This document shows positions 6,732 to 16,732 of a stretch of DNA of 64,000 nt, in pieces (positions within the stretch are counted from its first letter, which is position 1; the number at the start of each line of letters is the position of its first letter). The notes under the pieces are model-generated. The model saw nothing but the letters and a program-made list of their open reading frames with translations, made no database searches and was not told where the DNA came from. The translations under genes were made by a program, and so were the position numbers. This DNA is from UBA11591 sp040220895. GTDB taxonomy: Bacteria > Bacteroidota > Bacteroidia > Flavobacteriales_E > Vicingaceae. Location: contig JAVJVY010000019.1 in the NCBI GenBank assembly GCA_040220895.1, positions 248,001 to 312,000 on the forward strand. Reading direction: 5' to 3'.

Positions 6732-9242
6732 ATGAAAAAGCTGATTTTATGTTTAATAGTATGGATAATTCACACGAGTATTTCAAGCCAGAGCTGTAAC
6801 GTCTTATCGGACGATTATTCAAACCCCAATCTTTGGAATAAATTTAGTGCCACCAATGTCAATCAAATATTCATCCATTCTGGGGCGGTGAGATACAATA
6901 ATAGCCTTGATGGTCATGAAGAAAGGTTGTATCGGACATTACCTTCAGCACTTTCCAGTACAGATAATTGGACAGCAGAAGTAGACTTCTTTCCTGCAGC
7001 TGCGGGGACTTACAATACTTCTGGTCACTTACCTTTAACCTTGACCGCTGGTTCACTAGATCCGCTCTCAAACTGTTCAAATCCAGCAAATTGTGGTCCA
7101 AACCAGAACTATACGAATCAAAACCAAGATGGAATAATAGTTTTCTTTGGTACAAACCCACCCCCATTTTCATCAATTGCTGCAACCTTTTTTCAACTTC
7201 ATGTTAAAGATGGAAAATCCGAATGGAATTCAAGGATTCATGCCTCTCAGGTTATTTACGCTCCTCTAAAGCATAACTACCACATTATGCTCGAGAAATG
7301 TGATGACATGATTCGTTTGCATGTTAGTGAGGCGGGCAACGCTCTTCCTGGCTCTCCCATTACATACGTAATTCCTTCAAATGTGAGCATTACAGGGCTT
7401 AACACGATACAGCACACCAATTCATCAAGAGGGGTAAATTCAAGGTCTTTGAGCGCTGTGGTTGATAATCTTTGTATCAGTAAGCAAGTGAATCATCTTC
7501 CCGAGTTGAGTGGTACAGGAAACCCTCTTTCAACGGATTACTCTTACACTTTTTTCACTTGTCAGTCGAATCAATGTTTTTCAATTTATTCCAAAGATCA
7601 GGACCCTTGGCAAACGCTAACCTTGACCATGCTATCAGGTCTTCCCACTGGTGCATCCTTCAACCAATCTAACCAAAAACATCCGGTTGGAACTTTCTGT
7701 TGGGATCCTGGAAAATCTGATGTGGGCATACATTATTTTCAGGTTAAGGTAGAGGATGATCATTGTGATAACGCTTCCAGAACATATACCTATAGAGTGG
7801 AAGTTAAGGAAGGATATGATCTTGGATATCCGATACAAGTCTGTAATTACATGCCCCCAATATCCCTGCCAGATCCGGGACCCGGCCTTTGGCACATTAG
7901 CTCTCCAATGACCCAGGCTCTCTCCGGAAATTTATTCGATCCTGCGATATATGCACCCGGGATTTATACGTTATCATACTGCACTCCCGCACCAAATATG
8001 CTCGCTAAATGCGTAGGCTGTTGGACCTTGCAGATAGAGGTATTAGCTTCTCCAAAGATCAGTATTTCCGGATTTGAAACCTTTTGCTCGACAGATCAAC
8101 CCAGACAGCTGAGTGCAACACCCTCAGGAGGAGTATGGAGTGGTGGACCGTATATAAGCCCATCTGGTATATTTAATCCTTCTGCGTCTAACATTGGCGG
8201 GTTTCCATCCAATAGCGTTACTTATACGGTGAATTGGCCAAATGGATGCTTTGACAGTAAGTCCATTGATATTCCGGTTTATATTAACGGCTCAACGACC
8301 ACAACGAATCTTGGTGAAATTTGTGAAGACGAATTTTTAGTCCTTGAAGAAGGAGCTAAATCTTACAAATTGATTGAAATATTAGATCCTGCCACGGGGA
8401 CAAGACCTCCAAATTTACCTAGTCTTCCAATTACCCTGAGCGGTCATTCAATTCATTTCGGTCAAATTGCTCCATATATTTTTACAAGTAGCGGATATAC
8501 ATACACAATTGAGGCAATCTTTATGAATAGTCATGGCTGTGAGTTTAAGAAACAATATACTTTTACCATCATCTCTTGTGCCTGCGAAGATTCAATAAGT
8601 CAGTTTCTGGCTATTAATGCAACACCTTTGAATGCATTTCTTTCTTATCAATTTTCGTTCACACCAAACTTCTCATTGTTTCCAAATTTATTAAGAGTAA
8701 ATTGGATAATTACCGATGTGAATAGGAATGTTTTGAAGGTTTTATACGCATGGAATGCAAGTTCGGGATTACCTGGGGCATCATCGTTTCAATATGATTT
8801 TACACCATATTTCGGCACCATTTTTCCCTGCGGATATTATAATGTTTTCCTTCAACTAACTACTGTTAATGAGTTTGGAGAGTTGAGCCTCTGTGAAGAA
8901 CAAATTGTGATACCTATCTGTGATGGTGAACCTGAATTACCAAATTCAAAAAGTAACAAAGAGGTTGAACCGGTAGATTATTTATCAGAGCTAAAAATTG
9001 AACTGAATCCGTCATTATGTGAGAATGCAGGCCAATTGATTGTTGAATCATCCATTGATAGACAATGTAATATAGAGATATACAGCACTGCAGGTAGATT
9101 AGTGTACCGCAATTTGAATATGAATCTAAATTCAGGTAAAAACCAGCTGGAAATTGATTGCAAAAGTTTTGAAAAAGGAATTCATGTTATAAGAATAGGA
9201 TCTGAGGACATAGTGCAAAGCTTGAAGTTTCTTGTCAAATAA
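6732..9242 (+). CDS. Secreted protein with T9SS type A sorting domain
   Basis: An 836-residue protein. The open frame begins earlier (6585), but the ATG at 6732 opens a clear signal peptide (MKKLILCLIVWIIHTSISSQ). A lectin/LamG-like beta region follows (about residues 30-240: DNWTAEVDFF, DGIIVFFG). Next comes an Ig/cadherin-like domain (GLPTGASFNQ, GTFCWDPG, HYFQVKVEDD) and several Cys-containing beta segments. The last 80 residues form a Por-type sorting domain (IEIYSTAGRLVYR, then KGIHVIRIGS, ending SLKFLVK). It is exported by Sec, crosses the outer membrane by T9SS, and is probably surface-attached. No catalytic motif is seen. It converges on the TonB receptor gene across a strong hairpin. 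Confidence 0.8.
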   Translation: MKKLILCLIVWIIHTSISSQSCNVLSDDYSNPNLWNKFSATNVNQIFIHSGAVRYNNSLDGHEERLYRTLPSALSSTDNWTAEVDFFPAAAGTYNTSGHLPLTLTAGSLDPLSNCSNPANCGPNQNYTNQNQDGIIVFFGTNPPPFSSIAATFFQLHVKDGKSEWNSRIHASQVIYAPLKHNYHIMLEKCDDMIRLHVSEAGNALPGSPITYVIPSNVSITGLNTIQHTNSSRGVNSRSLSAVVDNLCISKQVNHLPELSGTGNPLSTDYSYTFFTCQSNQCFSIYSKDQDPWQTLTLTMLSGLPTGASFNQSNQKHPVGTFCWDPGKSDVGIHYFQVKVEDDHCDNASRTYTYRVEVKEGYDLGYPIQVCNYMPPISLPDPGPGLWHISSPMTQALSGNLFDPAIYAPGIYTLSYCTPAPNMLAKCVGCWTLQIEVLASPKISISGFETFCSTDQPRQLSATPSGGVWSGGPYISPSGIFNPSASNIGGFPSNSVTYTVNWPNGCFDSKSIDIPVYINGSTTTTNLGEICEDEFLVLEEGAKSYKLIEILDPATGTRPPNLPSLPITLSGHSIHFGQIAPYIFTSSGYTYTIEAIFMNSHGCEFKKQYTFTIISCACEDSISQFLAINATPLNAFLSYQFSFTPNFSLFPNLLRVNWIITDVNRNVLKVLYAWNASSGLPGASSFQYDFTPYFGTIFPCGYYNVFLQLTTVNEFGELSLCEEQIVIPICDGEPELPNSKSNKEVEPVDYLSELKIELNPSLCENAGQLIVESSIDRQCNIEIYSTAGRLVYRNLNMNLNSGKNQLEIDCKSFEKGIHVIRIGSEDIVQSLKFLVK

Positions 9243-9252
9243 ATTGTGGATT

Positions 9253-9282
9253 GGACTTCCGGGTCTCTGTATCCGGAAGTCC
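9253..9282. terminator. Hairpin between convergent genes
   Basis: Perfect 10-bp inverted repeat GGACTTCCGG / CCGGAAGTCC with a 10-nt loop, 10 bp after the T9SS gene stop and 12 bp before the TonB receptor stop on the other strand. The flanks are T- and A-rich, so it may serve both genes. Confidence 0.7.
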
Positions 9283-9294
9283 TTATTATTATAA

Positions 9295-11727
9295 TTAGTA
9301 ATTGAAACGAAAGCCTACACTCATCATTCTGGATATTCCTGGTCTTAGCCCTGCTGGTCGAAGCGAAACCAGATAGACTGCATCCGTCAGATTGATTCCA
9401 GAAAGTAAAATTTTGAAATTATTATTTAAACGGTAGGACATTAAAAAATCAACCGTCAAATGTGCGGGAATTATTTCATTTTCGGGCATACTGCCTTGGC
9501 CGGGAATGCCTCTCATATCGCTAACAGCCCTTATAGTTGAAGATAAAACGTATCTCTTCTTCTCAAAACCAAAACTGAAAGAAAGTCTGTGATTGGCCAG
9601 GTAAGGTAATTCATCTCCTTTGGTTACATCGTTCCAACCTTCAAATTCACTAGAAAAACTGTTTAAAAAATGAGCTGAAGAATAAGAGTAGATCAGAGTT
9701 ATGGGTATTGCCAGTATTGACTTCTCATTGGTCTGCATTAGGTCATAACTTATCGAGGTTTCAAGTCCGTGGCTTTCAGCTTTTCCTCCATTGTACATAT
9801 CTCCGGTGCCAGTTCCTCCAGAAGAAGAATTGTCTGTACCGAGAAGATTTTCATAGTCATTATAGAATAAAAGAAATTCGGCACTGAAGGTTTTCTTTTG
9901 CTTTCTGATCCCGATTTCATAATTCACACTTATCTCGGCAGAACTCTCAGGATTTGTTCCAGCTGGGGCAAATCCTCTGTGGACACCACCAATTATTTCA
10001 GTAAAGGAATTTAGTTGGTAGGTTATTCCTGCTCCTGGAATGAGGATGTTCATTGTATTGGTGCTGATTTTCAAATTCTTTCCTTGTCGATCTAAATCGT
10101 TCTTTCCGAAGTCTTCTTTAGATAGGTAAATATGCTCGAACCTTATACCTGGAACAATCGAAAGCTTTCTCAATTTCAACTGAAGTTTAGCCCAGCTTGC
10201 AATTGCATTTGCCCTTTCTATTCTGTTGCTTTCTGTTCCAGGACTGCCTTCAACATATAATCTCATATTTCCATTATCCATACGATAGTCGTCCACCCAT
10301 TGATATCGATCCATGGCATCTTCATGAATCCGAATTCCGGAGGCTAACTTCCCTGTCATCGAGCTTATTCTGAACGAATAGGCAAATTCACTTTGAATAC
10401 CTTGAGAATAGTATGTTCTATTATTAGCTTTAACGTGAAGAAATTCGTCAGATAGGCTAGTGCTGCCTTTTAATAATTCCATGGCTCTGTCATATTTGTA
10501 TTCCTCACTTAGAATATCTTGAATTGAGTAAGTACCACTTGTGTCAGACACTTTATCAAGTTTGTACCAATTTCGACTGAACGTATTTCGGTAAATCGCA
10601 TTGTGAAAGGAAAGATTACGTTTTTTCCATTTTTGACTTATGCTAAATTGGTTATGATCGGATTTGATTTGGTCCTTTTGCGAGCCAAAATACCTTCGAT
10701 ATGGTTCTCGCTTGAAATCTCCCATTGTCAGCCCCAAGTATGTTTCATTCGAAAGTTCTTTGGTAGTGCCGGCTTTGAGCTCAATGAAATGCTCTCGATC
10801 CTCTTTTTTAGTTAATCTAAACCTTAGTTTGCCGAGGTAATCGGATTTATCAAAACCAGTTGAACCACCGTTATCGAGCTGTTTAAAGCCATCCGAGCCA
10901 TAATGAAATGTTTCTATGAGATAAGAAATTCTACCAAAAGAATTGCCTGTATTGGCATGAAGTTGATATGTATTAAAGCTACCATAAGAGGACAAAACAT
11001 TTATTGATAATCGATCAGGAATTGGGGTGGAGATAAGATTAATGGCTCCTCCTGTCGTCAGCGGACCAAAACATATCTGGCTACTTCCTTTGACAATCTC
11101 AATCCCGCTCATTCGACCTATGGTCGGAAAATAATAGGCAGAAGGGGAGACATAGGGGGCAGGGGCGATGAGTATCCCGTCTTCCATTAATGTGATTTTT
11201 GAGCTTCTTTCAACACCGGTTCCTCGCAGCCCTATATTTGGTCTCAGACCAAAGCCATCCTCTTCTTGTATATTGACTCCCGGAGCATTTGCAAGCACTC
11301 TGTTAATATCCGTGTAGTTGAATTTTTGCAATTCTTTTTGAGATATGTGATACATCGATCCAGGAAATTCTTTTGATCCGGATTCACTCGATATTACCAC
11401 TTCACCTAATTGGGAAGGACTCTCCACAAGAATTTGATCAACTAGTTTTTGTGAATTCTGCGTGCTCAAGAATATTTCCTTTTCTACAGTCTGAAAACCA
11501 ATTCCTTTGAACTGAATTATATATTGACCAAATTGAAGGTCGTTTAATCGAAAGTAACCGTTGGCATTTGTATATGTCCCCTTGTTTTGACCCTTTAGAA
11601 GCACCGTAATTCCGGGAATTCCGCTCATCTGCTCCTTATCAATTACCCTACCTTCTATTGATGATTCTTGTCCAAAAACCGGTTTAAAAAGACTTAAAAC
11701 TATTACGACGACTAAAAATTTATACAT
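9295..11727 (-). CDS. TonB-dependent outer-membrane receptor, FecA-like
   Basis: An 810-residue receptor from the ATG at 11727, which opens a signal peptide (MYKFLVVVIVLSLFKPVFGQ); the frame extends 18 codons further but without a signal. After cleavage come a carboxypeptidase-regulatory-like beta domain (IEGRVIDKEQ...GYFRLNDLQFGQY), a plug domain (APGVNIQEEDGFGLRPNIG, GSSQICFGPLTTGGAINL) and a beta-barrel ending in the aromatic VGFRFNY. The plug (LRGTGVERSSKITLMEDGI, APYVSPSAYYFP) and the barrel segment (YENLLGTDNSSSGGTG) resemble ferric dicitrate receptors, so an iron-chelate substrate is a reasonable inference. No ferric ABC transporter, TonB or sigma/anti-sigma pair is adjacent. Confidence 0.88.
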   Translation of the reverse strand: MYKFLVVVIVLSLFKPVFGQESSIEGRVIDKEQMSGIPGITVLLKGQNKGTYTNANGYFRLNDLQFGQYIIQFKGIGFQTVEKEIFLSTQNSQKLVDQILVESPSQLGEVVISSESGSKEFPGSMYHISQKELQKFNYTDINRVLANAPGVNIQEEDGFGLRPNIGLRGTGVERSSKITLMEDGILIAPAPYVSPSAYYFPTIGRMSGIEIVKGSSQICFGPLTTGGAINLISTPIPDRLSINVLSSYGSFNTYQLHANTGNSFGRISYLIETFHYGSDGFKQLDNGGSTGFDKSDYLGKLRFRLTKKEDREHFIELKAGTTKELSNETYLGLTMGDFKREPYRRYFGSQKDQIKSDHNQFSISQKWKKRNLSFHNAIYRNTFSRNWYKLDKVSDTSGTYSIQDILSEEYKYDRAMELLKGSTSLSDEFLHVKANNRTYYSQGIQSEFAYSFRISSMTGKLASGIRIHEDAMDRYQWVDDYRMDNGNMRLYVEGSPGTESNRIERANAIASWAKLQLKLRKLSIVPGIRFEHIYLSKEDFGKNDLDRQGKNLKISTNTMNILIPGAGITYQLNSFTEIIGGVHRGFAPAGTNPESSAEISVNYEIGIRKQKKTFSAEFLLFYNDYENLLGTDNSSSGGTGTGDMYNGGKAESHGLETSISYDLMQTNEKSILAIPITLIYSYSSAHFLNSFSSEFEGWNDVTKGDELPYLANHRLSFSFGFEKKRYVLSSTIRAVSDMRGIPGQGSMPENEIIPAHLTVDFLMSYRLNNNFKILLSGINLTDAVYLVSLRPAGLRPGISRMMSVGFRFNY

Positions 11728-11929
11728 GTCATTGTTTTGAATCATTCTAAATAAGGTCAAAGAACGCAGCTTTAATGGCACTTTAAAATACCCACATACA
11801 AGTAAAATATATGATGGTTATACCTGAATAGTGGTATGTCGCATAGCATTGTTAAGGGACAAATGAATATCTTGAGAAATCGTTTGGAATATTGGGTATG
11901 TTCAAACTCTAAGACAAAAACTTTTGTCA

Positions 11930-11958
11930 TTGCCACATGTCTTTTCTTTCTAATTTTA
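11930..11958 (+). promoter_or_regulatory. Candidate promoter of the coiled-coil lipoprotein
   Basis: TTG at 11930-11932, an 18-bp spacer, then TAATTTTA at 11951-11958 (7 of 8 match to TAnnTTTG). The predicted start would leave a leader of roughly 10 nt before the ATG at 11976. Confidence 0.4.
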
Positions 11959-11975
11959 CCAGATAGAATTCAATT

Positions 11976-12839
11976 ATGAAAAATCCATTAATAGTATTAT
12001 CATTCCTTTCCTTAATTATATTTGGGTGTCAGCAGGAAAGCGATCCTGAGCTCACCCCTGAGCAATTAGCTTACCAGGAATTACAGCGAGAATCCGCGAT
12101 AAGGGACAGCGCTATGTTAGAGCTTATGACCACCTTGAACATGATCGACGAAAACGTCTCTAAAATTTCAGATCGGCATAATAAAATTGACATGCATGCT
12201 AATGATGTGGAATTCAGAAAAAATTATCGCGATCGGATGCTTGATGAAATTCAAGAGATCTATGAAATGATGGAAAGTAACAAAGAGCGCATCAATGATT
12301 TAAATGCCCGATTGGCAGACACAAGGAATAAGCTGGGAAAATCAAATAAGGAAAACGAGCGTTTAATCAAACTTCTGGATCAGTACCAACTCATGATTAA
12401 TAGCCTTGAGCAAAAGATTGAAGGAAAGGACAAGGAAATTTATAATTTAAAAGAGAAACTTGCTAAGATGGATATTAGTTTGGACAGTTTGAAGTCTGAG
12501 GTGCAGTCCAAGCACGCTGAAATGAACACTGTATATTTCGCATTCGGGACCAAAAAAGAACTTCTTTATCACAAAGTTATTGACAAAAGCGGAGGATTTA
12601 TAGGCATAGGTAAGACCTTCCAACTGAAAGATGATTTTGATAAAAGCTACTTCACTCAATCCAATGCCGAAGAATTGAAAGAGATCGAACTTTTTGTTAA
12701 GGATGCAAAACTTCTGAGTCAACACCGAAAAGATTCGTACCATTTTGAAGGGGAGGACGCCATTGATAAACTTGTGATTGATGATCCGAATGCTTTTTGG
12801 GAGGCTTCTAAGTATTTGGTTATTGAAGTGAATCAATAG
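11976..12839 (+). CDS. Coiled-coil lipoprotein of unknown function
   Basis: A 287-residue protein with a lipoprotein signal: a hydrophobic N-terminus ending in IIFGC, with the lipidated Cys at residue 18. Residues 25-180 are strongly heptad-patterned (repeated E/K/L/N with MLDEIQEIYEMMESNKERI and NLKEKLAKMDISLDSLKSEV), predicting a long coiled coil. The C-terminal 100 residues form a globular part with YFAFGTKKELLYHKVI, GGFIGIGKT and SKYLVIEVNQ; similar tails occur in Bacteroidota coiled-coil lipoproteins. It would sit in the periplasm or on the inner face of the outer membrane. The next gene overlaps its stop by one base (TAGTG), so the two are coupled. Function unknown. Confidence 0.8.
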   Translation: MKNPLIVLSFLSLIIFGCQQESDPELTPEQLAYQELQRESAIRDSAMLELMTTLNMIDENVSKISDRHNKIDMHANDVEFRKNYRDRMLDEIQEIYEMMESNKERINDLNARLADTRNKLGKSNKENERLIKLLDQYQLMINSLEQKIEGKDKEIYNLKEKLAKMDISLDSLKSEVQSKHAEMNTVYFAFGTKKELLYHKVIDKSGGFIGIGKTFQLKDDFDKSYFTQSNAEELKEIELFVKDAKLLSQHRKDSYHFEGEDAIDKLVIDDPNAFWEASKYLVIEVNQ

Positions 12840-13195
12840 TGCAAAATTTGATAATCGGAGCCAGCTTAAAGCCACATCGATATTCAAATATGGCTATAAA
12901 AAGACTGGTATCGCATGGATTGAAAGTAAAAGCTATTGGATTGAGAGAGGGCATTGTAGATGGAGTTGTTATCGAAAAAGGGTTGCCACAATTCCAGGAC
13001 ATTGATACTATTCTGCTTTATATTAATCCAAGGCGTCAGGCAGAATTTTTCGTCTACCTGTTAAGCCTTAAGCCAAGAAGAGTTATTTTCAATCCTGGAA
13101 CTGAGAATCCGGAATTAGAAAAAGTTTTGATTCAAAACAAAATTGAAACTATCGAAGCCTGTTCTTTGGTCATGCTGGCCTCAGGCCAATATTAG
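12839..13195 (+). CDS. CoA-binding (YccU-like, Rossmann) protein
   Basis: A 118-residue single-domain protein that starts with GTG at 12839, sharing a base with the preceding TAG stop. The sequence follows the CoA-binding/YccU pattern: NLIIGASLKPHRYSNMAI, then LVSHGLKVKAIGLREG, then the DTILLYINPRRQ strand-loop and VIFNPGTENPEL, where the Asn-Pro-Gly-x-Glu motif lines the nucleotide site. Homologues are cytosolic and bind CoA; the physiological role is not established. Its end overlaps the convergent aminotransferase gene by 4 bp. Confidence 0.82.
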   Translation: MQNLIIGASLKPHRYSNMAIKRLVSHGLKVKAIGLREGIVDGVVIEKGLPQFQDIDTILLYINPRRQAEFFVYLLSLKPRRVIFNPGTENPELEKVLIQNKIETIEACSLVMLASGQY

Positions 13196-14373
13196 ATTTT
13201 GTCAAGGTTTTCGAGAAGTATCTTAACTCCGTTTCTAATAGTTTTCTCACTGATGTTCAACGGGGGTGAAATTCTGAAAGAATCGGGGTTTGAAAGGAAT
13301 CGGTAGATGATCAATCCATCCTCTTTGCACAACTTAATCAAATGATCGACTCCTTTTTCGTTTCCGATAACCACTGCTATCATCAGGCCTATTTGACGCA
13401 CTTCTTTTATTTTTTCGTGTTTCAGCAACTGCTTGAATAAGCGACCTTTATTTTCGGCCTTTTCTTCTAGTCTTTCCTTCTTAATAATCTCAATTACCGC
13501 GCAAGCTGCGGCAGCACTCAATGGATTTCCACCAAAGGTTGTAATGTGACCTAGTGGGGGGTCAAAAGCCAGAGTTTGCATGATTGACCGATCGGATATC
13601 ATGGCCCCAATCGGCAAACCACCCCCAAGACTTTTTGCCAATGTCAGAATATCCGGAATAATCTCGCTGTGCTGAAAAGCAAACATCTTTCCAGTTCTTC
13701 CCATTCCACTTTGGATTTCATCCATTATTAAAAGAGCACCTGTATCATTGCAGCGTTTGCGAAGGGCTAAAAGAAAATCATTTTCTGCCGCAATCACTCC
13801 TGCATCTCCTTGCACTGGCTCAATGATGACTCCAGCTACGCTGGAATCTATTAATTCCAAATCTTTTTTTCTGTTCATCTCAAGGAAGCGAATCCCATTT
13901 AGTAATGGGCGAAATGCGTATTTTTTACCCTCATTACCACTAACACTGAGTGAACCATGTGTGCTACCATGGTAAGATCCTTTGAAGGAGCAAAGATTTT
14001 TTCTTCCAGTAAAGCGCTTTGCCAATTTTAGCGCAGCTTCATTGGCCTCGGTTCCGGAATTTACCAGAAAAGTATTATTTAGTTGTTCTGGTAACTGTGA
14101 ATGCAGCAATTGGGCCAATCTAATTTGTGGTTCTTGTGCGAATTCACCGTATACCATGCTATGCAGGTATTTATCAGATTGTTTTGCAATTGCACTCAGT
14201 ACATGAGGATGTCGATGACCGACATTAGCTACAGCAATACCCGCAACAAAATCAATATACTTTTTACCACTGTTATCCCATAGGTAACTGCCCTCGGCTT
14301 TGTCAATGTGCAGATTGTAAGGATAAAAGGTGGTCTGCGCGAGATTAGAAAGAAATTCAGATTCTTCTTTCAT
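13192..14373 (-). CDS. Class III (acetylornithine/aspartate-family) aminotransferase
   Basis: A 393-residue PLP-dependent class III aminotransferase of full length. The PLP-phosphate loop NSGTEANEAALKLA (residues 105-118), the pyridine-binding D218 in MDEIQSGMGRTG and the Schiff-base lysine K247 in LAKSLGGGLPIGA are all present. Candidates are acetylornithine, ornithine or another omega-aminotransferase; no arginine genes are nearby, so the substrate is left open. It is last in an operon with the split transketolase and VWA genes, 12 bp after the transketolase C-subunit stop. Confidence 0.88.
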   Translation of the reverse strand: MKEESEFLSNLAQTTFYPYNLHIDKAEGSYLWDNSGKKYIDFVAGIAVANVGHRHPHVLSAIAKQSDKYLHSMVYGEFAQEPQIRLAQLLHSQLPEQLNNTFLVNSGTEANEAALKLAKRFTGRKNLCSFKGSYHGSTHGSLSVSGNEGKKYAFRPLLNGIRFLEMNRKKDLELIDSSVAGVIIEPVQGDAGVIAAENDFLLALRKRCNDTGALLIMDEIQSGMGRTGKMFAFQHSEIIPDILTLAKSLGGGLPIGAMISDRSIMQTLAFDPPLGHITTFGGNPLSAAAACAVIEIIKKERLEEKAENKGRLFKQLLKHEKIKEVRQIGLMIAVVIGNEKGVDHLIKLCKEDGLIIYRFLSNPDSFRISPPLNISEKTIRNGVKILLENLDKI

Positions 14374-14385
14374 GCGGGAAAATTA

Positions 14386-15348
14386 TCAGGAATTCACTTT
14401 TCGTGCAATTACCTTGTCAACCGCCGAAACAATATTCTCTTTTTTTAGGCCGTATTTTTCCATTAACTGATCGGGTGTACCGCTTTCTCCAAACGTGTCT
14501 TTAACTGCCACCATTTCCAAGGGCGCAGGAAAATTTCTTGACAAAACCGAAGAAATACTTTCTCCCAATCCCCCAATGTAGTTGTGTTCTTCTGCAGTCA
14601 CGGCACATTTCGTCTTTCGCACAGATTCAAGAATGGCTGTTTCATCGAGGGGCTTGATGGTATGAATATTGACCACATCCGCATTAATTCCGCGCTCTTG
14701 AAGAATTTGTGCAGCCTGTATGGCTTCCCAGACTAAGTGACCTGTAGCGAAAATACTAACATCACTTCCATTGAAAATTTTCAGTGCTTTTCCAATAATG
14801 AATTCTTGGCCCTCCGGAATGAAAACCGGTACTTTTGGACGTCCAAATCGCAGATAAACGGGGCCATTATATTTGCCGACGGCTACGGTTGCAGCTTTGG
14901 TTTGATTAAAGTCGCAAGGATTGATCACTGTCATTCCCGGCAACATTTTCATCAAACCGATGTCCTCCAGAATTTGATGAGTGGCGCCATCCTCACCGAG
15001 AGTCAAACCTGCATGCGATGCGCACAATTTGACGTTTTTACCAGAATAGGCGATAGACTGCCTTACCTGATCATAAACCCTTCCTGTTGAAAAATTTGCA
15101 AATGTTCCTGTAAAAGGAATTTTACCACCTATAGTTAAACCCGCAGCAACACCGACCATATTCGCTTCGGCTACTCCACTTTGAAAAAACCTATCAGGAA
15201 ATTCATCTGCAAAAGCATTCATTTTCAGTGATCCGGTTAAATCCGCACAAAGCGCTACAACCTGCTGGTTTTCCCTTCCTATTTCTAAGAGTCCTTCACC
15301 AAATCCTGATCGGGTATCTTTATGACCTGTAATTTCAAATTTTTGCAT
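14386..15348 (-). CDS. Transketolase, C-terminal subunit (pyrimidine-binding and C-terminal domains)
   Basis: A 320-residue protein corresponding to the second half of a transketolase. The pyrimidine-binding domain holds the proton-relay region GVAEANMVGVAAGLTIGGKI, with E80 of AEANMVG probably being the catalytic Glu. It also has the HAGLTLGEDGATHQ segment and the C-terminal domain IFATGHLVWEAIQAAQIL. It would pair with the N-terminal subunit at 16732-17577 to transfer ketol units in the pentose phosphate pathway. Here the two subunit genes are separated by a VWA protein gene instead of being adjacent. Confidence 0.9.
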   Translation of the reverse strand: MQKFEITGHKDTRSGFGEGLLEIGRENQQVVALCADLTGSLKMNAFADEFPDRFFQSGVAEANMVGVAAGLTIGGKIPFTGTFANFSTGRVYDQVRQSIAYSGKNVKLCASHAGLTLGEDGATHQILEDIGLMKMLPGMTVINPCDFNQTKAATVAVGKYNGPVYLRFGRPKVPVFIPEGQEFIIGKALKIFNGSDVSIFATGHLVWEAIQAAQILQERGINADVVNIHTIKPLDETAILESVRKTKCAVTAEEHNYIGGLGESISSVLSRNFPAPLEMVAVKDTFGESGTPDQLMEKYGLKKENIVSAVDKVIARKVNS

Positions 15349-15349
15349 G

Positions 15350-16732
15350 TTAAAATTTTATTTGAACCGATTGCCCAGAAACTATTTCAAACTTCGAAGA
15401 TTTTGAATACGTAGAGGATTTAGCATTTTTAGGTCTGTATCCAATTTCATAACTGCCCGGTTGCAGAACGAGGTTCTGCCTGGTCGTGCTTTGATTGAAA
15501 CGATAGATTAATTCTTTCTTACCATCTTTCAACACATACAATTCTGTAATTCCCGAACTGGTAAAATAGGCCGTCAATATTCCAGGGCCTGGAATTTCTA
15601 CCGTCGTGCCATGACTCTGAAGAACTTGAACATCCTTGATCAATACCCTGGGTAATGTCAATACTTCAAGTTCGTAAGTACCTACAAGGTATTTCTCATC
15701 TTGATCGAAGGATTGAACATTCAAGGTACTAAGGCTACCGCTCTTTCTAACAATTGCCTTCAACTCCTTGTATTCATTACTCCCGATGGTGCTGAGCAGC
15801 AGACTGCCCTGGGGTGCGTCTACCGCTATTATATTGTGAATCCCCGGTTGAAGTTTTATTTCGTCCTTCACCACGGGAGGAATGGTATGTACGAGTAAAC
15901 GGTACTTGCCGAGGGGGTCAATTGGCAAAGTATCCGGCAAACCTCGATGATTCAGTGCATGCATGAAGTGATATTGTTCTTGCCCGGTAACCTGATCGTA
16001 GAATGTCATACCAACATCTGTTTCTGTTGGATTTCCATTTTTATCCAATAGATTGACTTGAACAGACGTCGTATTCATTGCTTGGGAAATCACAACTCCC
16101 AGGACATCCCGGAATTCTTCTTTATTTCTTACATCATAAAAATTCCCAACGCAGTTGAATTGTTCAATTACGCTTTTATCCAATCCCATTCCTATTACGA
16201 AAGGTTTGAGCACGACACCTCGCTTTTGCAAATTCATTGAAACCAGGCAAGGATCTCCATCACATTCTTCAATTCCGTCGGTAATTAGTATGATGATGTT
16301 CTTACAGTCTTCGCAAGGCGTGAAATCATTTGCGGATTTCTCTAAACTGTACGCAATTAAAGTTGTCCCTTTTGGTCTTATAGAACTTAGTTTGTCCTTT
16401 ATTTGACTATGATTGTCTCTGCCAAAAGGCACTTCCAACTTGGTGTCTTTGCAATTTCTACTTCCTTGTGCAACTGGATCTTGATGACCATAGATACGCA
16501 AAGCGAGTTGCACATTATTGTACCCTTTCAGACTGTCCACCAATTCATCAAGAAGTCGAGTAGCAATGTTCAATTTGGTCTCATTCTCCCACCTGCCGTA
16601 CATGCTTTGGGATCCATCAAAAACAAAAAGAATTCTAGTAGTTGTGTTCTCTTGTGCGAGGCTCTGCTCGAAATTCAGAACGCCAAAAAAGACGAAAAGA
16701 AAAAGGAGTTTCAAATGTTTGAAATTTTTCAT
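15350..16732 (-). CDS. Secreted von Willebrand factor A domain protein
   Basis: A 460-residue protein read from the ATG at 16732; an alternative TTG lies one codon upstream. The signal peptide ends LNFEQSLAQ. The VWA domain follows at once, with the MIDAS motif DGSQS (FVFDGSQSMYGRW), the conserved threonine in RPKGTTLIAYSLEK and the LITDGIEECDGDPC strand, so divalent metal binding is probably intact. Residues 225-460 are beta-rich repeats resembling carboxypeptidase-like or DUF modules. The start overlaps the transketolase N-subunit stop by one base (TGATG), and the transketolase C-subunit starts one base after its stop. Exported and probably involved in protein-protein contacts; partner unknown. 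Confidence 0.85.
   Translation of the reverse strand: MKNFKHLKLLFLFVFFGVLNFEQSLAQENTTTRILFVFDGSQSMYGRWENETKLNIATRLLDELVDSLKGYNNVQLALRIYGHQDPVAQGSRNCKDTKLEVPFGRDNHSQIKDKLSSIRPKGTTLIAYSLEKSANDFTPCEDCKNIIILITDGIEECDGDPCLVSMNLQKRGVVLKPFVIGMGLDKSVIEQFNCVGNFYDVRNKEEFRDVLGVVISQAMNTTSVQVNLLDKNGNPTETDVGMTFYDQVTGQEQYHFMHALNHRGLPDTLPIDPLGKYRLLVHTIPPVVKDEIKLQPGIHNIIAVDAPQGSLLLSTIGSNEYKELKAIVRKSGSLSTLNVQSFDQDEKYLVGTYELEVLTLPRVLIKDVQVLQSHGTTVEIPGPGILTAYFTSSGITELYVLKDGKKELIYRFNQSTTRQNLVLQPGSYEIGYRPKNAKSSTYSKSSKFEIVSGQSVQIKF

Noticed and set aside
15350..16732. VWA gene as a frameshift artefact that splits a single transketolase
   Set aside because: It has its own signal peptide, MIDAS motif and overlapping start/stop codons, and both transketolase halves have complete domain boundaries.
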